This document shows positions 1-6,776 of a stretch of 7,163 bases of DNA, piece by piece. A program made the position numbers and the translations under genes. Under the pieces are notes generated by a model. That model had not been told where the DNA came from and did not search any database. It saw nothing but the letters and a program-made list of their open reading frames with translations. The stretch comes from Chitinophaga pinensis (GTDB lineage Bacteria; Bacteroidota; Bacteroidia; Chitinophagales; Chitinophagaceae): NCBI GenBank assembly GCA_945872805.1, contig CAMCBE010000101.1:1-7163 (forward strand), in the 5' to 3' direction. Positions within the stretch are counted from its first letter, which is position 1. Each line of letters begins with the position of its first letter.

Positions 1-327
1 ATTACATGCATCTAGAAAAAGATGACAAGCTATTTCAATTAAGAAAAAATAGAACCATTTTTTTAGTGAAATAGGCTCAGCCTTATGCCATCGCGCGGCA
101 ATTAAGGCAAGAAAAAAACTAATTGCTATCCCAAATAAAAAGGAGTGTGTAATCCCCCTATGTGCCAATAGTTCTGTAGAAACTGGCATCCAAGACCCTG
201 CAATGAAATCTATATCGGGTACACTTTGCGCCAAGGCACCCCATAGGATGGCTTTTCGACCAGCATTCTTACCCAACAAGACTTCTCCAATGCAAGCACC
301 AAGAACGATATGAGTTAAAGAGTCCAT
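1..327 (-). CDS. DUF457/YdjM-type membrane-bound metal-dependent hydrolase, N-terminal part
   Basis: The reading frame is open for 109 codons from an ATG at 327 to the window edge, so the C-terminus is missing. The protein begins MDSLTHIVLGACIGE and continues with PDIDF (residues 37-41) and HRGITHS (56-62). The spaced His6, Asp38, Asp40, His56 and His61 are the pattern of the YdjM/YbcI (DUF457) family, which is annotated as inner-membrane, putatively metal-dependent hydrolases of unknown substrate. A hydrophobic stretch at about 62-78 and a second at about 91-108, ending in HLFLD, look like membrane segments. Family members usually run to several hundred residues in this phylum, so most of the protein lies outside. 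The gene starts 98 bp after the stop of the outer-membrane protein on the same strand, so co-transcription is possible. No Shine-Dalgarno is visible. A degenerate promoter-like word at 348-356 has one base too many in its spacer. Family assignment is confident; catalytic function is not established. Confidence 0.85.
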   Translation of the reverse strand, partial: MDSLTHIVLGACIGEVLLGKNAGRKAILWGALAQSVPDIDFIAGSWMPVSTELLAHRGITHSFLFGIAISFFLALIAARWHKAEPISLKKWFYFFLIEIACHLFLDACN

Positions 328-425
328 ACGTATAAGACAGTAAAGTACAAAGAATAAAGTGTAGAGACAACGTCAAGCTTATTGCCTCACGCTAAAACTA
401 TCAAAATGAACTTTTACCCCCTGCG

Positions 426-3221
426 CTACATTCTAATTTGTCGTACATCCCCTGCTTGTGCGCCTGAGAATTTGTTGATACGATAAATGAAAGTCAACAT
501 GAAGTATCTAGTTAATCTATTAACCTTTGTGTCTGTAATGTTGTTGCCATTGACAGAACGAGCAATGCTTTTATTCTGCTTGAATACATCAAACCCTGAA
601 ACTCTTAAGATGCCGGTTTTTTTCTTAAAAAGCGTCTTTTCAAAAGAGGCATTGATTAAGATAATATTTTGATTGACGCCAGAAGACAATCCCCTGTTAA
701 TTATATACTCAAGGTCATGTTTAAATATCCACTCCTTAGGCAAATCAATACGAGAATTATTACTGATTGTCCAACTTCCATAATCTACATTCTGCTGTCC
801 AGGCAATGTATATCGAACCCTATTCAACCCATAACGGGCGCCAAGATCAAACTCTAGCCATTCTTTCCAATTGAATTCCATTTTACCTCCTTGAGAGAAA
901 AGAAGGTTCTTGCCTACATTACGTTGACTATCAATTAGGGCAATATTGTGATTAAGATTTACAGAACCGTTTATGGTTAACACATATGTTCTATTGTTCC
1001 AAGGTTTACTATAGTTGTAAAATCCAGTGACGTTATAGTACCCATTCACATTATCGTATGAAGTCAGCTGCGTACCAGCGTTACCTATACGCATGGTATT
1101 ATTTATGATTTGATTTTGGATGAAGTTATAATTGGCTCCCACAAAAAAAGTTCTACCTGAAGTAAAATTCAAATTATTGAAAAATAAACTGAAGAAGTGA
1201 TTCTGAGATGGCTTCAATAATGGATTTCCCTGTGTTTGGTATTGTGGATTTGAAACATCCTTAACGGGTTGCAACTGTCCAAACGTTGGCTGAACGGCAT
1301 TAGCAAAATAATTAAAATTCAAGTTCTTAGTTCGAGTGAAATTGTAAGCAAACCGTGCTGTAGGAAAAACATTTTGAGCCCTAATAGGCATATATGCACT
1401 ATCCTTTGTCAATGAATATCCTTTTTGACTTACCGGCTGAGTACTAACCCCTACAGAATAATTATACTTCTTTTTGACTGTTCGAATATTTGCTCCTATG
1501 CGCTGATTTAAAAAATCTGTCTCGAATGCATTACTTAGTTCAGGAAGAAATTGACGTACATCAAGGGGGTCAATTAAATAGGTTGCTCTATCATTACTTG
1601 TGTATGAATGACCAAAGCTATAAATCAAATCAAGATACCGGTCTTTCATGATGGGCTCTGAATAATTAAAACGAATATTTATATTATCCGTTTGGTTCAT
1701 CGTATTGATGTATTGATTCTGTTGTACAATATTCAAAACCGGTAATAAATTATTCGTTAAGTTAAACTTGTTGTTTTCAGCATCCGAGCTATTGTAGCCT
1801 CCATTGATATTAACCGATAGGTTTCGACCTCTCTTACGAAACTTATGATTAAAAATCAGGTTACCTGAAAAGTTAGGGGAATTTGAATGAGATAGATTTG
1901 AATTACGGCCTCTGCTCGTAGTATCAATGCTGTTTCGCAAATAATCAAAAATAGAATTGGATGTATTATCCGCTTGCCGAGTATTGAATTCTGGAATAAA
2001 CTTGATATAATTGAAAGAATCTATATTCCATTCAATATTGATAGAAGCCCTATGATTTTTAGATTGATTCAATGAAGTTTCGGCTTGGTGATTCAGAAAA
2101 GAACTGTTTTCAAAGAAGTTTTGAGAGGCTACATCTCTATTAATATCGGTAGACCTATTTGAAAAACTATAGTTTCCATAAATCGATCCTTTCTTATCCT
2201 TAAAATCATTTCTAAAGTTTGTGCCGAATGACTTCGTCGTACTCAATCCTTCCGTACCGCCAATACCACCTTGATTATTTCCCCCAATATTTACCTGAAT
2301 CCCTCTACCTCCGCCGCCACCTCCACCACCATCAAATCCAAACGTACTAGTATTGGTATTATTGGCACCTCCAAAAAATGTGATCTGTTTATTGTCATTA
2401 AATATGTTCACGTTAGCCGTACCCTGATAGCGATTATCTGTACCAATACCCGTTGTACTTCTTCCAAAAACTCCACGATTTTTATCTTTTTTTAATTGAA
2501 GATTGATGACCTTATCTGGCTCACCATCTTTAATCCCAGAAGCATTTGCCAAGTCCCCATAATCATCAATCACTTGAACTTTATCAATCATATCAGCAGA
2601 AAGTTCACGGGTAGCGGTTTTGGGATCACCACTAAAAAAGTCCTTTCCGTTTACCCTTACCTTTGTAACCGTCTTCCCTTGAGCGGTAATGTTACCATTC
2701 TTATCTACATCTATTCCAGGCATTTTTTTCAACAAGTCTTCAACCATTGCATTGGGCTTCAGCCTAAATGAATCTGCTTTATACTCCACCGTATCCTCCT
2801 TCACCATAATAGGAGGCACAGAGACAATCACTTCTTGCAATGATGTATATGAATTAGTTAATACCAATTTATCAATAGATAATACTTCTTTGTCGACTGG
2901 AATAGTTATAGCTTTTGTTGTAGTTCCGTAACCAACACTTGAAATAATTAGGACTGAATTCCTTGTCGGAATATCTTTGAAGAGAAAAAATCCCACGTTG
3001 TTGGAAACCGTTTTCAATGTATCCTGGCGTCCAACAGTGTACAGTTTTAATGTAGCCCTCGCAATTGGGTTGCCCAAGGTATCAGCCAGTTTGCCCTTTA
3101 CTTGAAAAGCGGATTGAGAAAAAGCGGCGAAAGTTGAATCCGATTGAGAGAAAGTAGTGAAGGCTGAAATTAAAATGCTCCAAATCAATAAAATACGTTT
3201 ACCCATTATGAGATTTTTCAT
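426..3221 (-). CDS. TonB-receptor-like outer-membrane beta-barrel protein with carboxypeptidase-regulatory-like domain
   Basis: Complete 931-aa protein with ATG at 3221 and TAG at 426-428. It starts with a Sec signal peptide (basic MKNLIMGKR, hydrophobic core about 10-20, likely cleavage near 24-37). Residues about 40-122 form a carboxypeptidase-regulatory-like beta-sandwich (VKGKLADTLGNPI...SSVGY). LQEVIVS at 128-134 could be a TonB-box-like segment. The plug domain follows at about 143-245 (VEDLLKKMPGIDVDKNG, VRVNGKDFFSGDP). The rest is a beta-barrel rich in Asn and aromatic residues, with the signature PTFGQLQPV...NP.Y...GNPLLKPS at 644-672, as in the outer membrane beta-barrel family (OMP_b-brl_3 type). 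The last strand probably ends at YRINKF (913-918), followed by a 13-residue tail. Met6 (3206) is an alternative start. No susD neighbour is present, so a SusC-type glycan importer is unlikely; the ligand cannot be inferred. A weak -7-like word on this strand lies at 3264-3271 (TATTTTTT), without a clear -33 box. Confidence 0.9.
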   Translation of the reverse strand: MKNLIMGKRILLIWSILISAFTTFSQSDSTFAAFSQSAFQVKGKLADTLGNPIARATLKLYTVGRQDTLKTVSNNVGFFLFKDIPTRNSVLIISSVGYGTTTKAITIPVDKEVLSIDKLVLTNSYTSLQEVIVSVPPIMVKEDTVEYKADSFRLKPNAMVEDLLKKMPGIDVDKNGNITAQGKTVTKVRVNGKDFFSGDPKTATRELSADMIDKVQVIDDYGDLANASGIKDGEPDKVINLQLKKDKNRGVFGRSTTGIGTDNRYQGTANVNIFNDNKQITFFGGANNTNTSTFGFDGGGGGGGGRGIQVNIGGNNQGGIGGTEGLSTTKSFGTNFRNDFKDKKGSIYGNYSFSNRSTDINRDVASQNFFENSSFLNHQAETSLNQSKNHRASINIEWNIDSFNYIKFIPEFNTRQADNTSNSIFDYLRNSIDTTSRGRNSNLSHSNSPNFSGNLIFNHKFRKRGRNLSVNINGGYNSSDAENNKFNLTNNLLPVLNIVQQNQYINTMNQTDNINIRFNYSEPIMKDRYLDLIYSFGHSYTSNDRATYLIDPLDVRQFLPELSNAFETDFLNQRIGANIRTVKKKYNYSVGVSTQPVSQKGYSLTKDSAYMPIRAQNVFPTARFAYNFTRTKNLNFNYFANAVQPTFGQLQPVKDVSNPQYQTQGNPLLKPSQNHFFSLFFNNLNFTSGRTFFVGANYNFIQNQIINNTMRIGNAGTQLTSYDNVNGYYNVTGFYNYSKPWNNRTYVLTINGSVNLNHNIALIDSQRNVGKNLLFSQGGKMEFNWKEWLEFDLGARYGLNRVRYTLPGQQNVDYGSWTISNNSRIDLPKEWIFKHDLEYIINRGLSSGVNQNIILINASFEKTLFKKKTGILRVSGFDVFKQNKSIARSVNGNNITDTKVNRLTRYFMLTFIYRINKFSGAQAGDVRQIRM
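2307..2330 (-). other. Eight-glycine tract in the outer-membrane protein
   Basis: Residues 298-305 are eight consecutive glycines, preceded by FGFD and followed by RG, in a Gly/Asn-rich stretch (about 284-323) just after the plug domain. The glycine codons are mixed (GGT, GGA and GGC), so this is not a simple nucleotide slippage repeat. It probably forms a flexible periplasmic turn or extracellular loop early in the barrel. Gly-rich segments in this position are, from memory, common in this protein family. Confidence 0.8.
3112..3171. repeat. Imperfect 30-bp tandem duplication, two units
   Basis: Units at 3112-3141 and 3142-3171 match at 21 of 30 positions, including a shared GATTGAGA start on the plus strand. 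The period is exactly 30 bp, so the reading frame of the minus-strand outer-membrane gene is kept. In the protein it appears as a repeated FSQS with a ten-residue period (residues 24-27 and 34-37), next to the expected signal-peptidase site. The divergence between units shows that the duplication, if real, is not recent. Confidence 0.65.
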
Positions 3222-3295
3222 TAAAATAGATGGTAAAGTTACTTCTTTGCTTTCGTGCTCTGTAAAAAATACATAAATGGTAAAATTTAAGCTAA

Positions 3296-3335
3296 TTCCC
3301 CTGAGAAGAGCCCGATTTTAGGTGATAGTTCCCCT
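3296..3335. repeat. Direct repeat TTCCCCT, two copies 33 bp apart
   Basis: TTCCCCT occurs at 3296-3302 and again at 3329-3335 in the divergent intergenic region between the outer-membrane gene and secA. The spacing of 33 bp is close to three helical turns, which would put both on the same DNA face. The second copy also overlaps the right arm of a 6-bp inverted repeat, TTTAGG (3317-3322) with CCTAAA (3333-3338), that has a 10-base loop. A regulatory role is conjecture; short words like this also recur by chance. Confidence 0.3.
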
Positions 3336-3353
3336 AAACTACTCCCTTCTAAA

Positions 3354-3365
3354 CCAAATATTTGG
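3354..3365. promoter_or_regulatory. Perfect 12-bp palindrome just upstream of the secA -7 element; possible operator
   Basis: CCAAATATTTGG is identical to its reverse complement. The symmetry extends outward to 3351-3368 with one mismatched pair (A3353 against G3366). It lies directly against the -7-like element at 3368, in the place where the promoter spacer would be, so a dimeric protein bound here would overlap RNA polymerase. The palindrome is seen directly; its use as an operator is inferred. Confidence 0.4.
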
Positions 3366-3367
3366 GT

Positions 3368-3375
3368 TAATTTTG
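3368..3375 (+). promoter_or_regulatory. Bacteroidota-type -7 promoter element for secA
   Basis: TAATTTTG matches the Bacteroidota housekeeping consensus TAnnTTTG exactly. It would place transcription start near 3380-3385 and leave a leader of roughly 25 bases before the secA ATG at 3408. No convincing TTTG/TTG -33 box is found about 20 bp upstream, where the sequence reads ACTCCCTTCT, so the promoter may be weak or activator-dependent, or the match may be chance. Confidence 0.5.
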
Positions 3376-3407
3376 CCAATTCAATAAAGACCCAAAAGAG
3401 CCATACT

Positions 3408-6400
3408 ATGTTGAATTTTATATCAAAGATCTTCGGAGGTAGCAAGTCGGATAAAGACGTTGAAAAGATCAGGCCTTTAGTTGCTCAAATCAATACTCAT
3501 TTTTCTTCCTATCATTCCCTAAGCAATGATGAATTGAGGGGGAAAACGACTGAGTTTAAAACGAGGATTAAATCACATCTAACAGAGATAGACGAAAACA
3601 TCAGTTCATTGACGGCACAAGCAGATCAGCTCACCATTGAAGACATTCTTGGAAGGGATGCCATCTATAAAGAGATTGATGAGGTTAAGAAAAAGCGAAA
3701 CGAAAAAATCGAGGAAGCACTAAAAGAAATTTTACCTGAAGCATTTGCTGTGGTAAAAGAAGCAGGTCGTCGATTCAAAGAAAATGATGAATTGATCTCA
3801 TCGGTAACTGCGCTTGACAAAGAATTTAGTATAAAAAAGGATTATATAACAATCCATGATGGTCAATCCATTTTCAAAACCAGTTGGATGGCTGCTGGCA
3901 ACTTAGTGAACTGGAACATGGTGCACTATGATGTTCAGCTTATTGGTGGAGCAGTGTTGCATAACGGCAAGATTTCTGAGATGGCAACAGGTGAAGGAAA
4001 GACCTTGGTATCTACACTTCCCGCATACCTCAATGCACTTGCAGGAGAAGGAGTTCATATTGTTACAGTTAACGACTACTTAGCGAGAAGAGACTCCGAA
4101 TGGAATGGTACGTTATTTGAGTGGCTTGGTCTTACGGTAGACTGCATCGACAAACACCAACCCCATTCTGATGCAAGAAGAAAGGCATACCAAGCAGACA
4201 TCACCTATGGCACAAACAATGAATTTGGATTTGACTATTTAAGAGATAATATGGTGCATACCCCAGATGAAATGGTACAACGCACGCATCATTATGCCAT
4301 GGTCGATGAAGTTGATAGTGTATTAATTGATGACGCTAGAACTCCTCTCATTATTTCAGGTCCTGTTCCGAAAGGAGATGATCAACAATTCCATATACTA
4401 AAGCCAAGGATACAACAACTCGTTGATGTTCAAAAGCAGGTTGTAACGAAAGCCCTTCAAGATGCCAAAAAACTTATAGCAGAAGGGAAAGATGGCCCAC
4501 AAGATGGCGGACTACAATTGATGCGTGCAAATAGAGGGTTGCCTAAAAACACCGCCCTCATTAAGTTTCTGAGTGAGGCTGGAATGAAGGTTAAGCTACA
4601 GAAATCTGAAAACTATTACCTCGCAGAGCAACAAAAGCATATGCCAGAGGTAGATGAAGAATTGTATTTCCATATAGACGAAAAAAACAATCAGGTAGAA
4701 TTAACGGATAAGGGGTTAAATTATATCACTAAAGGTGGCGAAGACCCCAACTTCTTTGTGCTTCCTGACCTAAGTACTGCAATAGCAGAAATAGAAAAAA
4801 GCATTGTGTCAGATGCTGAAAAAATAAATAGCAAAGAAGTCCTTATTCAGGAATATTCAATAAAAGCTGATCGAATCCACACAGTTCAACAGTTGTTAAA
4901 AGCATATACTGTTTTTGAAAAAGATATTGAGTACGTAGTGCTAGATGGTCAAGTTAAAATCGTAGATGAACAAACAGGCCGAATCATGGAGGGCCGAAGA
5001 TACAGCGACGGCCTTCATCAAGCAATTGAAGCAAAAGAAAATGTAAAAATCGAAGCAGCTTCTCAAACATATGCTACCGTAACACTTCAAAATTATTTCA
5101 GAATGTACCATAAGCTTGCAGGGATGACCGGTACAGCGGAAACTGAAGCAGCTGAATTATGGAACATATACAAGTTGGATGTAGTTAATATCCCAACCAA
5201 TATTCCTATGACTAGGAAGGATCACGAAGATCTTGTGTTTAAAACAAAACGAGAAAAATTCAAATCTGTTATTGATGAAATTGAATCACTGCGAAATGCA
5301 GGCCGACCTATACTAGTGGGAACTACTTCCGTTGAAGTATCTGAATTACTGAGCAGAATGCTTCAGCAAAAGAAAATTCCACACAACGTATTAAACGCAA
5401 AGCAACATGCTAGAGAAGCGCAGGTAATTGCTGAAGCAGGGTTAGCGAGCAATGTAACCATTGCAACCAACATGGCAGGTAGGGGAACAGATATTAAATT
5501 GGGTGAAGGCGTCAAAGAAGCTGGAGGTCTTGCTATCATAGGTACTGAAAGACATGAAAGTAGGCGCGTTGACAGACAGTTAAGGGGGCGTGCAGGACGA
5601 CAAGGAGACCCAGGTACTTCTCAGTTCTATGTATCATTGGAGGATGATCTCATGAGGATGTTTGGGAGTGAGCGAATTGCCTCACTTATGGACAGGATGG
5701 GCTATAAAGAAGGAGAAGTGATACAACATAGTATGATTACCAAGAGTATTGAAAGAGCGCAGAAAAAAGTGGAAGAAAATAACTTCGGAATCAGAAAGCG
5801 TCTATTGGAATACGATGACGTCATGAACAAACAACGTAATGTAGTGTATAGCAAAAGACAGCACGCATTATTTGGAGAACGATTGGCACTTGATTTAGAC
5901 AATGCTTTCTATGGCGTTGCTTCAGCATTAATTAATCAATATGCAGGAACACGAGAATTTGAAGCATTTAGGTTATCAGCCATCATGCACTTTAGCCTAG
6001 ACACTACCATCACTGAAGAAGCACTTGAAAAAGGAGATATAAATAGCTTATCGGAAGAATTATACAAACAGGCTATTGAACATTATAGCGCTAAAAAAAC
6101 TGCGCTAGCCAAACAATCACTTCCTGTCTTTCAAAATGTTAGGTTAACACAAGGAAATCATATCGCAAACGTAGTGGTGCCATTTACCGACGGGAAAAAA
6201 TCAGTTAATGTATTAACAAACCTAGAGAAGGCACTTAGCTCAAAAGGCCTCGAGATGGCCAATACATTAGAAAAGACAATTACACTTGCTTTAATAGACG
6301 ATAGCTGGAAAGAACATTTGAGAGCCATGGACGACCTAAAGCAAAGTGTTCAAACAGCAGTGTATGAACAAAAAGATCCATTGGTTATTTATAAGCAGAG

Positions 6401-6728
6401 TGCATTTCAGCTTTTCTCTGAAATGGATGCTGAAGTAAATAAAGAAATTGTATCCTTCCTTTGTCATGCAGGATTGCCAACAGATCAAACTTCTGGCGGC
6501 CTTAAAGAAGGCAAAGAGAGTAGAACTGATATGAGTAAAATGCAAATCAGAAAAGATGATGTTAATTCAAGAAACTCACCTGAAATGCTTGATACCGAAA
6601 ATTCATACCATGACCCATCCGAGAAAATTAAGCAAGAGCCTATTCGAGTTGGACCGAAAGTAGGACGAAATGATCCTTGTCCTTGTGGTAGTGGTAAAAA
6701 ATTCAAAGCGTGTCACGGAAAAGAATAA
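3408..6728 (+). CDS. secA: SecA, preprotein translocase ATPase
   Basis: Complete 1106-aa motor ATPase that drives unfolded preproteins through SecYEG at the inner membrane. Nucleotide-binding motifs are intact: Walker A ATGEGKT (193-199), Walker B MVDEVD (298-303) with IDDARTPLIISGP after it, AGMTGTAETE (571-580), TNMAGRGTD (687-695) and QLRGRAGRQGD (724-734). LLEYDDVMNKQR (799-810) and DDSWKEHLRAMDDL...YEQKDP (964-991) belong to the helical scaffold and two-helix finger. After a polar linker (about 1022-1085), the C-terminus has the SecB/lipid-binding zinc motif with Cys1091, Cys1093, Cys1102 and His1103. It is about 200 residues longer than E. coli SecA (901 aa), through two extra segments before Walker A and one in the preprotein cross-linking region, as is known for Bacteroidota. 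The ATG at 3408 gives the canonical N-terminus; there is no strong ribosome-binding site (only AAAAGAG, 3394-3400). It is transcribed divergently from the outer-membrane gene and is followed 48 bp later by the amidohydrolase gene. Confidence 0.98.
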   Translation: MLNFISKIFGGSKSDKDVEKIRPLVAQINTHFSSYHSLSNDELRGKTTEFKTRIKSHLTEIDENISSLTAQADQLTIEDILGRDAIYKEIDEVKKKRNEKIEEALKEILPEAFAVVKEAGRRFKENDELISSVTALDKEFSIKKDYITIHDGQSIFKTSWMAAGNLVNWNMVHYDVQLIGGAVLHNGKISEMATGEGKTLVSTLPAYLNALAGEGVHIVTVNDYLARRDSEWNGTLFEWLGLTVDCIDKHQPHSDARRKAYQADITYGTNNEFGFDYLRDNMVHTPDEMVQRTHHYAMVDEVDSVLIDDARTPLIISGPVPKGDDQQFHILKPRIQQLVDVQKQVVTKALQDAKKLIAEGKDGPQDGGLQLMRANRGLPKNTALIKFLSEAGMKVKLQKSENYYLAEQQKHMPEVDEELYFHIDEKNNQVELTDKGLNYITKGGEDPNFFVLPDLSTAIAEIEKSIVSDAEKINSKEVLIQEYSIKADRIHTVQQLLKAYTVFEKDIEYVVLDGQVKIVDEQTGRIMEGRRYSDGLHQAIEAKENVKIEAASQTYATVTLQNYFRMYHKLAGMTGTAETEAAELWNIYKLDVVNIPTNIPMTRKDHEDLVFKTKREKFKSVIDEIESLRNAGRPILVGTTSVEVSELLSRMLQQKKIPHNVLNAKQHAREAQVIAEAGLASNVTIATNMAGRGTDIKLGEGVKEAGGLAIIGTERHESRRVDRQLRGRAGRQGDPGTSQFYVSLEDDLMRMFGSERIASLMDRMGYKEGEVIQHSMITKSIERAQKKVEENNFGIRKRLLEYDDVMNKQRNVVYSKRQHALFGERLALDLDNAFYGVASALINQYAGTREFEAFRLSAIMHFSLDTTITEEALEKGDINSLSEELYKQAIEHYSAKKTALAKQSLPVFQNVRLTQGNHIANVVVPFTDGKKSVNVLTNLEKALSSKGLEMANTLEKTITLALIDDSWKEHLRAMDDLKQSVQTAVYEQKDPLVIYKQSAFQLFSEMDAEVNKEIVSFLCHAGLPTDQTSGGLKEGKESRTDMSKMQIRKDDVNSRNSPEMLDTENSYHDPSEKIKQEPIRVGPKVGRNDPCPCGSGKKFKACHGKE

Positions 6729-6776
6729 TTGAAAGAGTAAGAATTTCAAGATAATAATGCAAAAAGCATCAATCAA

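Noticed and set aside
328..425. Terminator or clear promoter between the outer-membrane gene and the DUF457 gene
   Set aside because: No stable stem with a T-run is seen on the minus strand, and the best promoter-like word (348-356) deviates from TAnnTTTG by an extra spacer base.
487..857. Plus-strand frames of about 60 codons (487-672 and 669-857)
   Set aside because: Both lie antisense to the C-terminal barrel of the outer-membrane protein and resemble no known protein; treated as shadows.
2271..2931. Plus-strand open frames (2271-2495, 2496-2771, 2689-2931) opposite the outer-membrane gene
   Set aside because: They lie wholly antisense to a well-supported coding sequence, show no recognisable domain and have biased low-complexity composition expected of a complementary frame.
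3222..3407. Small RNA, SecM-like secretion monitor or riboswitch ahead of secA
   Set aside because: No open frame with a signal peptide and arrest-like end is present, and only short hairpins (6-7 bp) are found; this falls short of a structured RNA call.
6757..6769. ATGC-AAAAA-GCAT hairpin after secA as a terminator
   Set aside because: The stem is only 4 bp and no T-run follows, so it cannot be called an intrinsic terminator.
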